DNA of 64,000 nt from JANYCO01 sp035535995. GTDB lineage: Bacteria; Bacteroidota; Bacteroidia; Cytophagales; Cytophagaceae. The DNA lies in contig DATLOZ010000001.1 in the NCBI GenBank assembly GCA_035535995.1, forward strand, positions 1 to 64,000. The letters are read 5' to 3'. Position numbers and translations under genes: made by a program. This document shows, piece after piece, positions 51,764-60,336 of this stretch. The notes under the pieces were generated by a model that saw only the letters and a program-made list of their open reading frames with translations, made no database searches and had not been told where the DNA came from. How positions within the stretch are numbered: position 1 is the stretch's first letter; every line of letters starts with the position of its first letter.

Positions 51764-52525
51764 TCATTTCTTAAAAAAATCCTCCGGCGTCTGCCCTGTA
51801 AACGTTTTAAATTCTTTAATAAAATGCGCCTGATCATAAAATCCTGCTTCGTAACCCAGCTCCGTCAGCAACTGGTCAGGCTTGTAGGTTTGTAACAATG
51901 AACGAAGCCTTACAATGGAAGCAAATTTTTTAGGCGAAGCACCTACTGCTTTACGAAAACGTTTTTCCAAAGGACTTTGACTACTATTCAGTTTCTCGGC
52001 CAGCTCTTTCATACGGATCGTTCCCTTGCTATCCTTTATAAGCGTAAGCGCCGCAACTACCAATGGATCGGGAAACACAGGATCTATGCGGGAAAGCAGG
52101 AATCGCTCTACTGCTTTAATTTTTGCCTGATCCGTTTGTGCTTCACATAATTGTTCTTCGAGTATTAATAACTCTGAGCGGAGCATGAAATTATCGAGGG
52201 AAACGCTTTCGCGAAAAAGCTCGTGCAAAGGTTGTTTGAAAAAAACAGCGGCGCCTGCTTCTTTAAAAAATACCAGTACAGTACCAATCTGCGGACTATT
52301 TTTAAAAATCCTGAAGCTGTCTTGCAAGCCCGTCACTCCTGAAACGGAGAGTGGAATTTCTTTTTCATTTTCTAAATAAGACAATCTTCCCTTGTACTGA
52401 AACCCTATCACAAGGCCTGTGCCGGGCAATACTTTGTAGCTTTGTTCTTCGGCTGTTTCCTGTACGGCAAAAGACTCTACAAAAGGCTGGAGTGTGTTGC
52501 AAGGAAGATATCGGATGAAGGTCAT
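51764..52525 (-). CDS. AraC-family transcriptional regulator
   Basis: A 253-residue regulator. The N-terminal 140 residues are a sensing domain of the kind common in Bacteroidota AraC proteins (RYLPCNTLQPFVESFAVQE). The C-terminal AraC helix-turn-helix pair spans about 155-250: MKELAEKLNSSQSPLEKRFRK for the first helices and YEAGFYDQAHFIKEFKTFTGQTP for the second. Effector and targets are unknown. An inverted repeat, CGTTTGC/GCAAACG (52562-52589), lies 40 bp upstream and could be its own operator. Confidence 0.92.
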   Translation of the reverse strand: MTFIRYLPCNTLQPFVESFAVQETAEEQSYKVLPGTGLVIGFQYKGRLSYLENEKEIPLSVSGVTGLQDSFRIFKNSPQIGTVLVFFKEAGAAVFFKQPLHELFRESVSLDNFMLRSELLILEEQLCEAQTDQAKIKAVERFLLSRIDPVFPDPLVVAALTLIKDSKGTIRMKELAEKLNSSQSPLEKRFRKAVGASPKKFASIVRLRSLLQTYKPDQLLTELGYEAGFYDQAHFIKEFKTFTGQTPEDFFKK

Positions 52526-52561
52526 GCTGATTATACGTTGTTGGCAGTTTAGGCCTTAAAT

Positions 52562-52589
52562 CGTTTGCGCTCATTCAAAACGGCAAACG
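52562..52589. promoter_or_regulatory. Inverted repeat upstream of the AraC gene
   Basis: CGTTTGC (52562-52568) and GCAAACG (52583-52589) are a perfect 7-bp inverted repeat, set in a larger imperfect one (AGGCCTTAAA / TTAAAGGCC). It lies between the AraC start and the histidine-kinase stop, so it could be an operator or a terminator for the kinase gene. Confidence 0.35.
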
Positions 52590-52615
52590 AACGGTTACAA
52601 GCTTAAAGGCCATTG

Positions 52616-55600
52616 TTAACGTGGCTCGGCGGGGAAATAAATATCAAAGGTAGCGCCTTTGCCGATCTCACCGGAAGCGAAGATCAATCCACCATGGTTG
52701 TCTACGATCTTCTTCACAATCGCCAGACCGATGCCGGTGCCGCCGTATTCTTCTTTGCCATGGAGACGTTGGAATACTTCGAATATTTTTTCCTTGTATT
52801 GCGGATCAAAGCCAATCCCATTGTCGGAAATGGAGATATGACAATATTGTTTATCCGGTATCAATCCTTCGACCGCGAGCTTTTCTCCTTTCTCGATCTT
52901 GCATTCTACATAGATCCTAAGCGGCTTGCCGGCGATAGAGAATTTGATGGAGTTACTTATAAAATTATGAAATAGTTGTCCGATCTGAAATGGGATCGCA
53001 TTCACCACACAGGTTTGCTGCACGATGATCATTCCATTTTTCAAAGCCAATGCTTCTCTAAAATCATTTTGCACTTCTTCAATGATCTCTTCCAGGTTGG
53101 TTTTTTTAAAGACCCTTTCGGTATCGTCGGTGCGTGAATAGGAAAGCAAATCCTGGATCAGCCGCTGCATGCGGCTTGCAGCCTTTTGTATGCCTGTAAA
53201 GTAACCTTGCCCGGTTTCGGAAAGATTTTTGGATTCCTTTTCCAATATCCTTCCTGCAAAGATCTGGATCTTGCGCAACGGCTCCTGCAAGTCGTGACTG
53301 GAAACATAGGCGAACGACTGGAGCTGTGTATTCATTTTTTCCAGTTCGCTGTTTCGCTGTTTCAATTCTTTGGTGCGTTCGAACACTTTTTTTTCTAGTT
53401 CGCTGGTAAATGTTTTTTGCTCTTGTATATCGGTACTAGTGCCTACCCATATCTGGATGTTGCCTGTCTCGTCGCGCTGAGGCATGGCACGGCTCAACTG
53501 CCAGCGGTAAGTACCGTCTGCGCGGCGGAAACGGTGTTCGAGAAGAAAATCTTTTCCTTTCTTCACTGCTGTTGTCCATGCATTAAAACTATGATCATGA
53601 TCTTCCGGATGTACGATCTGTAGCCAGCCACCCTCGATCATTTGATCCTCATTCAGTCCTGAGTACTCATACATGGAGCGATTGAAATAATTTAAATGTC
53701 CTTGCGCATTGCCGGTCCAGACAAGCTGTGGCATAAAGTCGGCAAGCACTCGAAATTTTTCTTCACGCTCTTGGAGTTTCTGTTGAAACAGTTTTTCAGA
53801 AGTAATATCGCGAAGCGTACCAAGCATCGATACCGGCTTGTTTCGCTCGTTGTAAAATACTTTTCCTTTCGATTCAATCCAGTGAATCGTTTTATCTTCC
53901 CAGATTATTCTTGATTCATAATGCAGTACTCCTGTAGCATAGGCATGTTTAAAGGCACGCTCTCTTGCTTTATGATCATCAGGGTGCAGGCGGTGTACCA
54001 GCTCTTCGTGTGAAACAATCGATTTTTTTGGATAACCCATGATCTCCAGGTAGCGGCCGGAGTAGTTTATTTCACGGGTTAGCAAGTTGAGCTCCCAGGT
54101 ACCCAGCTCGCTGGCATTGATCACGATGTTGAGGCGCTCTTCGTCTTCCTGCAATTTTTTTTGGTATTCAATACGCTCGTGAATATCCATACAAGCGCCA
54201 ATATACCCTTCAAAGGAGCCGTCGAGTGTAAAACGTGGTACGCTGTGATTGGACACCCAGCGATAGGTGCCGTCGTTCTTCTTAAGACGGTATTCTATGT
54301 AAAATTCTTCCTGCTTGTCAAAAGCCGTGACATAGGTGTAAAGACAACGTTGCAGATCGTCGGCGTGAATGCCTTCCACCCAGCCGTTCCCTTTCTCCTG
54401 ATCCAGCGAGCGGCCTGTAAAGCTCAGCCATGCCTTGTTAAAATAATATGATCCTCTGTCGGTCCCGGCCATCCAGATCAGCACAGGGGCGCTGTCGGCT
54501 ACGTTGCGGAAACGGCTTTCGCTCTCTTCGAGTTTTTTTCTTGCTTCTACTTTTTCCGTTACATCGTTTGCAGTAATGATAAGACCGGAAACAGAACCAT
54601 CGATATCAAACAGCGGAGCATATTCGTAATCGAGGTAAAATTTCTTCATCCCATCGTCGCCCTGTACGTAGGCTACGGATTCGTTTTCTTTATGGATCAT
54701 TCCGCTACGGTACACTTCACGCAAAAGCTCCGGGTATTTTTGTTCTTTCAATTCGGGGAAAACCTCCAGTGCTTTTTTTCCGACAAGGTCTTCTGGTTTT
54801 TTTCGCCAGATCTTTTCATACATCACTGTGTTGGCGATCTCAATCACAAAATCTTCTCCTCTAAAAATTGTCATAGGAATTGGCGATTGCATCACCATGT
54901 TGCGAAACTGGCGCTCGCTTTCTTCCAGCGATTCTTTGGCTTTCACAGAAGCCGTTACTTCTGTGGCTATTACGATCACTCGGGAAATAGTATTGCCTTT
55001 TTCGCGAAGTGCTTTGTATACAAAATTGAAATAAGTGAGTTCTTTTTTGCCGTAGCGGTTGAGATAAACAGGGAATTCCGTGCCATAATAAGGAATGCCC
55101 GTATTATATACATTTGTGAGCAAAGGCTCCACAGCTTCTTTCACTTCAGGCAGCGAGTCGAACAGCGATTTCCCTACAAACTCTTTTTCCTTCTTGTCAA
55201 TAATCTGGAGATAGGTTTCATTGGCCTGCTCTACAATAAAATCAGGGCCCTGGAGGATGGTGATACCGACCGGCGCCTGCATTACCGTGTTGCGGAAACG
55301 CTCTTCATTGTCTTCCAGGAATCGAATACTTCTTACCTTTTCGGTAGTTTCCATGCATGTCACCAAGATGCCGGCTATTTTTCCTTCTTCATCTTTTACG
55401 GGACTATAACTAAAAGTCCAGTATCCGTTTTCAATATGACCATTGCGGTAAATTGGGATCAATTGATCTTCTTGCCAGATCGCTTCCCCACCCTCGAGCA
55501 CTTGCTGCAACAGAGGGTTTGTGATCTCCCACATTTCTGCCCAGGCTTCTTTTCCCGGCATCCCAAGGATGGAAGGGTGTTTGCCATTTTCGCCAAGAGT

Positions 55601-55831
55601 AGGGCGAAAAGCATCGTTGTAAAAACCGATCAGATCCGGTCCCCAGAGCAGGAACATCGGGGATTTGGCGTTGAGTACAATGCTGAGGGTTGTGCGCAGG
55701 CTTTGCGTCCATTGGGAAGGATCGCCCAGGGAAGTGAGGCTCCAATCTTTGTTGCGGGTAAGTTTGCCCATTTCACCGCCGTTGGCGAGAAATGAATATT
55801 TATTTTCAGCTACTATCCCTTTCATCAACAA
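52616..55831 (-). CDS. Six-PAS sensor histidine kinase
   Basis: A 1071-residue soluble histidine kinase with no membrane segments. Six PAS domains run in tandem (approx 50-140, 165-275, 300-410, 430-545, 560-675, 690-800), with repeated motifs such as FRNTVMQAPVG, FRNMVMQSPIP and FRNVADSAPVL. A short coiled coil leads to the HisKA domain with His846 in VSSHDLQEPLRK. The ATPase has the N box FHNFISNSIKFS and the Gly-rich DNGIGF and GTGIGLAIV. Phytochrome-like HKs of this sort sense small molecules or redox; the signal is unknown. The response-regulator gene lies 12 bp upstream and is cotranscribed. Confidence 0.93.
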   Translation of the reverse strand: MLMKGIVAENKYSFLANGGEMGKLTRNKDWSLTSLGDPSQWTQSLRTTLSIVLNAKSPMFLLWGPDLIGFYNDAFRPTLGENGKHPSILGMPGKEAWAEMWEITNPLLQQVLEGGEAIWQEDQLIPIYRNGHIENGYWTFSYSPVKDEEGKIAGILVTCMETTEKVRSIRFLEDNEERFRNTVMQAPVGITILQGPDFIVEQANETYLQIIDKKEKEFVGKSLFDSLPEVKEAVEPLLTNVYNTGIPYYGTEFPVYLNRYGKKELTYFNFVYKALREKGNTISRVIVIATEVTASVKAKESLEESERQFRNMVMQSPIPMTIFRGEDFVIEIANTVMYEKIWRKKPEDLVGKKALEVFPELKEQKYPELLREVYRSGMIHKENESVAYVQGDDGMKKFYLDYEYAPLFDIDGSVSGLIITANDVTEKVEARKKLEESESRFRNVADSAPVLIWMAGTDRGSYYFNKAWLSFTGRSLDQEKGNGWVEGIHADDLQRCLYTYVTAFDKQEEFYIEYRLKKNDGTYRWVSNHSVPRFTLDGSFEGYIGACMDIHERIEYQKKLQEDEERLNIVINASELGTWELNLLTREINYSGRYLEIMGYPKKSIVSHEELVHRLHPDDHKARERAFKHAYATGVLHYESRIIWEDKTIHWIESKGKVFYNERNKPVSMLGTLRDITSEKLFQQKLQEREEKFRVLADFMPQLVWTGNAQGHLNYFNRSMYEYSGLNEDQMIEGGWLQIVHPEDHDHSFNAWTTAVKKGKDFLLEHRFRRADGTYRWQLSRAMPQRDETGNIQIWVGTSTDIQEQKTFTSELEKKVFERTKELKQRNSELEKMNTQLQSFAYVSSHDLQEPLRKIQIFAGRILEKESKNLSETGQGYFTGIQKAASRMQRLIQDLLSYSRTDDTERVFKKTNLEEIIEEVQNDFREALALKNGMIIVQQTCVVNAIPFQIGQLFHNFISNSIKFSIAGKPLRIYVECKIEKGEKLAVEGLIPDKQYCHISISDNGIGFDPQYKEKIFEVFQRLHGKEEYGGTGIGLAIVKKIVDNHGGLIFASGEIGKGATFDIYFPAEPR

Positions 55832-55843
55832 AGTTATTTCGTG

Positions 55844-56281
55844 TTATAAAACAAACCGTTCTCTGGGAGGCTGCATCCCGTAAGCCTCCAGCACTTGATC
55901 GAGTGCATGGTGTATGAGCTGCTTCAGTTTTTTGAAATCCGTTGGTTTACGAATATAAAACTGTGCTCCGTGAATATACAAGGCATTAATCGTTTCTATA
56001 TCAAAAGAAGTAGAGTAGATGATCACCGGAAGATGCATTAGTCTTTCTTGCTGCTTAATTTCCTTGAGTGCTTCAAGTCCGTTCTTGCGAGGCATGTTCA
56101 CATCAAGGAAAAGAACGGTGGGGAGTTCTGTTGCTTCCTGCAAATATTGTATTAGTTGTTCTCCGTTGTGAACAGCTTTAAATTTTATATCCAGTGCTAA
56201 TTCATCTAATGCTTCCTGGAAAAAAAGACAATCGTCTTCATCATCATCGGCAAGCAATAAATGTATTGAAGTAGAGTTCAT
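55844..56281 (-). CDS. Single-domain response regulator (Rcp1-like)
   Basis: A 145-residue CheY-type receiver without an output domain. The acid pocket is in LLADDDEDD (Asp12/13), the phosphorylation site is Asp60 in VLFLDVNMPRKNG, and Ser90 and Lys112 (YIRKPTDF) complete the switch. Such Rcp1-like receivers pass phosphate to a partner. It is the first gene of a two-gene operon with the histidine kinase, 12 bp apart. Confidence 0.93.
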   Translation of the reverse strand: MNSTSIHLLLADDDEDDCLFFQEALDELALDIKFKAVHNGEQLIQYLQEATELPTVLFLDVNMPRKNGLEALKEIKQQERLMHLPVIIYSTSFDIETINALYIHGAQFYIRKPTDFKKLKQLIHHALDQVLEAYGMQPPRERFVL

Positions 56282-56598
56282 TCTAATAAATTAAATTGTG
56301 GATGTTATCAAATACGATTACCTAAGAAATCAAACCAGGTATTATTCCTCGAGTTCGCCTAAGGCTAAAATGTGCAGGCTTTGGTACAGTCTGTAATGCA
56401 AAAAAAGCAGAATAGCTCTTTGAAAAAACTTTCCCTCAATTTAATGTTGCACAACGATTGTTTAAATCTACGACAAATAACCCAGAGCAACAAACTGAAA
56501 ATGCCTGGTGCCGAACACCTGATACTGCATAAAGGAATGAATTATAGGGTAGCTGGTATCGGGCATTTGGTATCTTATTTCAGCATAAACCTCCGGTT

Positions 56599-56991
56599 TT
56601 ATATACTATCGAGCCAGGATTTGGCTTCTTCTGGAGTATCAAAAAACTGGATCAACAGTTTCTCTTTTTCTACTTTATACGAAATTGTTTCTACGGCTAC
56701 CTTATTGAAATAATTAATAGGTCTTACAATTGCGCAAGCTTTAAACCCAAAGCGAATGGCGCGCGGCAGAAAATTGGTCTCCATCCATTTTTGATCATCC
56801 GCTCCGATAAGTACCATATCCTTAATATTTCCAAGAACCTTGTGAAAGCGGTTTTCAATGAGTAAATTAAGCATGGTTTCTGTTCCTTCACGGAATTGTT
56901 GACTGGTAGCATATCCTTCCCAGTCCATCATTATAATTCCTGAATCCAGATCGGGATATATGTTGTAAATTTTGTTTTCAGTTTCCATCAT
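56599..56991 (-). CDS. SpoIIAA/STAS-like protein
   Basis: A 130-residue protein with the SpoIIAA-like (SEC14/STAS-related) fold: alternating strands and helices as GIIMMDWEGYATSQQFREG and KVLGNIKDMVLIGADDQKWM. Members of this Bacteroidota family often sit near signalling genes. Here it is near the kinase-receiver pair but is separated from them by 317 bp (56282-56598), which holds a degenerate GATGCCAGAT-type hairpin and no gene. Confidence 0.65.
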   Translation of the reverse strand: MMETENKIYNIYPDLDSGIIMMDWEGYATSQQFREGTETMLNLLIENRFHKVLGNIKDMVLIGADDQKWMETNFLPRAIRFGFKACAIVRPINYFNKVAVETISYKVEKEKLLIQFFDTPEEAKSWLDSI

Positions 56992-57127
56992 AATCTGCGT
57001 GTTTATATAAAAATAAAAAACTTTTCAATAAGAAATAAATGTTTATAGCGGAAGGTTGGAAGTTTTTTATTTAAGAGTGTGAATATTGTAACAAATAAAT
57101 TAAATCTTGTAATTGATTTTAAATAGG

Positions 57128-57484
57128 ATGTCGACGAATGCTGAAAAATATTATTCTTGTATTAGTATCTGCCTGGAGTGTGCTACGCACTGTGCCCAGG
57201 CTGCATTTGAAGGCTTGAAAGAATCTGAGATAAAAATGCTTTCCCGTTGTATCCAGCTGCAGCGGGAGTGCGCAGAAATGTGCCTGAGCACTGTTCGAAT
57301 CCTCAACCAGGGAAGTGAGCATGCGCGCGACGTATGCGTGGTATGCGCCGATTACTGTAACCGCTGCGCCATAGAATCTGAAAAACATACCGATCTTAAC
57401 TACTGTAAAATCTGTGCCGACATGTGTCGCAAATGCGCGGAAGAATGTAACAGAATCGTTTTTTCGCATATCCATAAGAATTGA
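57128..57484 (+). CDS. Cys-rich four-helix-bundle protein (DUF326/Csp-like), copy 1
   Basis: A 118-residue protein with 16 Cys spaced in CxxC, CxxxC and CxxCxxxC patterns along four helices (YSCISICLECATHC; LQRECAEMC; VCVVCADYCNRC; YCKICADMCRKCAEEC). This is the pattern of the DUF326 four-helix bundle, which includes the copper-storage proteins Csp1/Csp3 that bind Cu(I) inside the bundle. The TTG-begun extension to 57113 is not needed; I chose ATG 57128. Its paralogue (58090) lies 600 bp downstream beyond an inverted-repeat element. Confidence 0.88.
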   Translation: MSTNAEKYYSCISICLECATHCAQAAFEGLKESEIKMLSRCIQLQRECAEMCLSTVRILNQGSEHARDVCVVCADYCNRCAIESEKHTDLNYCKICADMCRKCAEECNRIVFSHIHKN

Positions 57485-57604
57485 ACCTTGATTCTCAGGA
57501 TTAGAAGATTTACTTGATTTTTATTAGCAAGATTTATTACAGTGCCCATTGCTGACAGATTGCTTCCGCCTACGGCCGCCTTCCTCGCAATGACGTTGTC
57601 TTTT

Positions 57605-57676
57605 AGTCCGCTCAGAGTCCCGCACCCAGAGAGTAAATGTTTATACTGCTATTTGCAGGAGACTCTGAGCAGACTA
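57605..57676. repeat. REP-type palindrome, short form 1
   Basis: AGTCCGCTCAGAGTC pairs with GACTCTGAGCAGACT (one mismatch) across about 40 bases. Shares the CTCAGAGTC core and the GTCCGCTCAGAG arm with the RAYT-flanking palindromes but has one core pair instead of two. Confidence 0.75.
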
Positions 57677-57773
57677 AGGAAATGGGCTCAGGCTGCGTAG
57701 CTAACAGATTGCTTCCTCAGTTGGCCTTACGGCCGCCTTCCTCGCAATGACGTTGTCTTTATAAAAAATCATT

Positions 57774-57848
57774 AGTCCGCTCAGAGTCTCCCGCACCCAA
57801 GAGAGTAAAAGTTTTATACTGCTATTTGCAGGGGACTCTGAGCAGACT
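57774..57848. repeat. REP-type palindrome, short form 2
   Basis: AGTCCGCTCAGAGTCTCCCGC facing GGGGACTCTGAGCAGACT, nearly the same as the copy at 57605-57676. Confidence 0.75.
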
Positions 57849-58089
57849 AAGGAAATGAGCTCAGGCTGCGTAGCTGACAGATTGCTTCGTCAGTGGCCTT
57901 ACGGCCGCCTTCCTCGCAATGACGTTGTCTTTATAAAAAATCATGAAAATAAAAATCAAGTAAATCTTCTAATCCTGAGAATCATGGTTCACCTATGAAT
58001 AATGTAACTTATTACCATTCCTCTATAACATTTTCTAGCCCTAGAATAGCGAATTTCAACATAGGAAAACAAAACAATTTTTTACTTCT

Positions 58090-58431
58090 ATGAGCCATGA
58101 AAAATATCAATCCTGCATTGATGCATGTTTAGAATGTGCCACCCTATGCGACCACTGTGCTTCCGAATGCCTTAAAGAAAGCGACCTGCCCATGCTCACC
58201 CGCTGCATCCAGCTCGACCGCGAGTGCGCAGAAATGTGCTTCAGCGCTGCTCGTATAATGACCTTAGGCAGTGAATACGCCGGAGATCTATGTGCAGTAT
58301 GTGCCGACTTCTGCCTTCGTTGCGCCGAAGAATGTGGTAAACACAGCCATATGGATCACTGCCGCAACTGCGCAGAAACCTGCCTCCGCTGCGCTGAAGA
58401 ATGTCAAAAGATGACCGGACAACCTGTTTAA
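58090..58431 (+). CDS. Cys-rich four-helix-bundle protein (DUF326/Csp-like), copy 2
   Basis: A 113-residue paralogue of the protein at 57128-57484, with 19 Cys in the same helical spacing (QSCIDACLECATLCDHCASEC; RECAEMC; LCAVCADFCLRCAEEC; HCRNCAETCLRCAEEC). Cu(I) storage or buffering in the cytosol is the most likely role, as for Csp3-type proteins; a ferredoxin is ruled out by the helical spacing. Followed by a hairpin terminator. Confidence 0.9.
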   Translation: MSHEKYQSCIDACLECATLCDHCASECLKESDLPMLTRCIQLDRECAEMCFSAARIMTLGSEYAGDLCAVCADFCLRCAEECGKHSHMDHCRNCAETCLRCAEECQKMTGQPV

Positions 58432-58435
58432 AAAA

Positions 58436-58463
58436 GATGCCAGATATTGCCTTATCTGGCATC
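58436..58463 (+). terminator. GATGCCAGATA/TATCTGGCATC hairpin
   Basis: A perfect 11-bp stem with a six-base loop directly after the second Cys-rich gene. Same family as 4432-4490 and 47977-48020; likely works as a terminator. Confidence 0.65.
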
Positions 58464-58507
58464 AGGGATCAGGGATCCAAAATTCAACAACAAAATATCT
58501 ATATCCC

Positions 58508-58939
58508 ATGAACACACTAACCGCCGAAACATCGATCACTGTGCATGCCAGTCCGGCTGCGGTCTGGAGAGCGCTTACTACACCTGCGCTCATCAAACAA
58601 TACTTGATGGGTACGGATGTTTCTACTGATTGGAAACAAGGAAGTCCTATTGAGTATTCCGGAGAATACCAGGGGAAGAAATACCACGACAAAGGTATTA
58701 TCAAACAAATAGTGCCGGAGAAAATTCTTCAAAGCACTTACTGGAGTTCCATGCAGGGCAAAGAAGACAAACCTGAAAATTATAACCTGGTTACCTACGA
58801 GCTACAGCAAACAGGCGACAATACACTGCTTACGCTTACGCAGGATAATATTGCTTCGGAAAATGAAAAAGCACACTCCACTCAAAACTGGAAGATGGTG
58901 TTGTCCAAATTAAAAGAAGTGGTGGAACATGTACACTGA
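58508..58939 (+). CDS. SRPBCC (AHSA1-like) domain protein
   Basis: A 143-residue single-domain protein of the START/SRPBCC superfamily, AHSA1-like group. The N-terminal HASPAAVWRALTTPALIKQY and the GTDVSTDWKQGSPIEYSGEY strand pair are typical, as is the C-terminal WKMVLSKLKEVVEH helix that closes the hydrophobic pocket. Ligand unknown. It stands between the Cys-rich gene and the M23 peptidase, 17 bp before the latter, so the two may be cotranscribed. Confidence 0.9.
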   Translation: MNTLTAETSITVHASPAAVWRALTTPALIKQYLMGTDVSTDWKQGSPIEYSGEYQGKKYHDKGIIKQIVPEKILQSTYWSSMQGKEDKPENYNLVTYELQQTGDNTLLTLTQDNIASENEKAHSTQNWKMVLSKLKEVVEHVH

Positions 58940-58956
58940 TAAATTACTTTTTACTC

Positions 58957-60273
58957 ATGGAAACTCACAAACATTCCTTTCTCTTGCTATTACTGGCTAC
59001 CGTAGGGATTGTCTTGCTTTGTTGCAATAGTACGACTGTAAAAGAAAAAATATTTAAATCATCTCCACACGAAAAATACCTTCGCTCGCTCCGTCGCGCG
59101 GGATCAAAAGAAAAGGCCTTGGCCGCTGCCTGGGAAGAAGCGGGCAGGCAGGTTTTTCACGATTCTACTATGCTCTTATTGCCCTATACGGAGACTGGTT
59201 TCTTCGACGATGCAGAGCCACAGGCGAGAGGATACCAATTCCATTTACATGCGGGGCAAATTGTAGAAGTATCCGGCACTGTAAAAACAGAACAAGGCGC
59301 CGCGCTTTTTGCCAACCTTTTTGCCTGGGAAGATAATAAATGGAAAGAAGTCGCTTTTGCTGATTCAGGAATTGTACTGCACTACGAAACCAACCGCGAT
59401 CGCCTGTGTTTGCTGAGACTGCAACCGGAACTACTGAGCGATGTCTGGTATACGCTCTTAATTCATATTCAACCCGCCTTGATTAATCCTGTGAAAGGCG
59501 CGACCAACAATTCGATCGGAAGTTTCTATGGCAACAAGCGCGACAACGGCGCAAGGGCGCACGAAGGCATTGACATCTTCGCTCCCAAAGGCACGCCGGT
59601 AGTGGCCCCTACCAATGGGATCATTTACAATGTAGGTACCAACGCACTTGGCGGAAAAGTGATCTGGCTTTACGATTCCAAACGTTCGCAAACTTATTAT
59701 TTCGCTCACCTCGATTCTCAATGGGTCAAAAGCAGTATGGCGATTGAACAAGGAGAGATCATAGGCCAGGTAGGAAATACCGGAAACGCCGCCAAGACCG
59801 CACCGCACCTGCATTTTGGCATTTATGACAACGGTACCAAAGATCCTTTGTATTATGTGCAAACAATGCACGAGATCCATGAAGCCAAACTCGATACCTC
59901 GTTCCGCAACCGCATCGCAAAGGTTTCCACCAAGCAATCTTCTTTTCATGCAGCGCCTTCTGAGCACAGCGCTGTGTTGCGTATAGAACAAAAAGACACT
60001 TATGTAAAACTACTTTCCGAAACCAGTAGCTGGTACCGCGTACTTTTGCCGGATATGCAACAAGCTTATGTTCACCGTCGCGAAATAGAGATTGTTAAAA
60101 ATGGAAGTATGATCACTCTTAAACACAATGATACGCTTTGGTCATCGCCACTGCCCAATCATCTGCCAATTACGACGCTTCATGCTTCTGAAAAGCTCGA
60201 ACAACTGGCACAATATCATTCTTACGAGTATGTAAAAACTTCCGGCAACTACGCCGGTTGGATCAAACGTTGA
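58957..60273 (+). CDS. M23-family metallopeptidase with SH3-like repeats
   Basis: A 438-residue exported endopeptidase that cuts peptidoglycan cross-links. The N-terminal hydrophobic stretch ends in LLCCNSTT, a possible but atypical lipobox (no small residue at minus 1). The LytM/M23 domain (about 180-310) has the zinc ligands in AHEGIDIFAPKGTPV and PHLHFGIY. Residues about 320-438 contain two SH3b-like repeats that bind cell wall. It ends 63 bp before the helicase gene. Confidence 0.92.
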   Translation: METHKHSFLLLLLATVGIVLLCCNSTTVKEKIFKSSPHEKYLRSLRRAGSKEKALAAAWEEAGRQVFHDSTMLLLPYTETGFFDDAEPQARGYQFHLHAGQIVEVSGTVKTEQGAALFANLFAWEDNKWKEVAFADSGIVLHYETNRDRLCLLRLQPELLSDVWYTLLIHIQPALINPVKGATNNSIGSFYGNKRDNGARAHEGIDIFAPKGTPVVAPTNGIIYNVGTNALGGKVIWLYDSKRSQTYYFAHLDSQWVKSSMAIEQGEIIGQVGNTGNAAKTAPHLHFGIYDNGTKDPLYYVQTMHEIHEAKLDTSFRNRIAKVSTKQSSFHAAPSEHSAVLRIEQKDTYVKLLSETSSWYRVLLPDMQQAYVHRREIEIVKNGSMITLKHNDTLWSSPLPNHLPITTLHASEKLEQLAQYHSYEYVKTSGNYAGWIKR

Positions 60274-60336
60274 TCCAAATTTTTCCTGCCGCACTATTTG
60301 CCCCCGCATTACGTTACAATTTCGTATCTTTATACT

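Larger units (their letters stand above)
57484..57989. repeat. 506-bp element with 42-bp inverted ends and REP palindromes
   Basis: The ends 57484-57525 and 57948-57989 are 42-nt inverted repeats with one mismatch (AATCAAGTAAATCTTCTAAT on the right). Inside are three copies of a CAGATTGCTT...CCTCGCAATGAC unit (starting about 57556, 57705 and 57878) alternating with two CTCAGAGTC palindromes (57605-57676, 57774-57848). No ORF is inside. It separates the two Cys-rich paralogues and fills nearly all of 57485-58089. Confidence 0.8.

Noticed and set aside
54692..55795. A 367-residue open frame on the plus strand opposite the histidine kinase
   Set aside because: The minus strand here is a clear PAS-rich kinase; the opposite frame has no domain, and its His/Phe-rich composition is what antisense of such a gene gives.
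57545..57940. CRISPR array
   Set aside because: Repeats are few, palindromic and unequal in spacing (149 and 173 bp), the 'spacers' are themselves repeats, and there are no cas genes.
57128..58431. Polyferredoxin-type iron-sulfur proteins
   Set aside because: Cys spacing is helical (CxxxC, CxxC repeated along four helices) and not CxxCxxCxxxC-P, which ferredoxins need.
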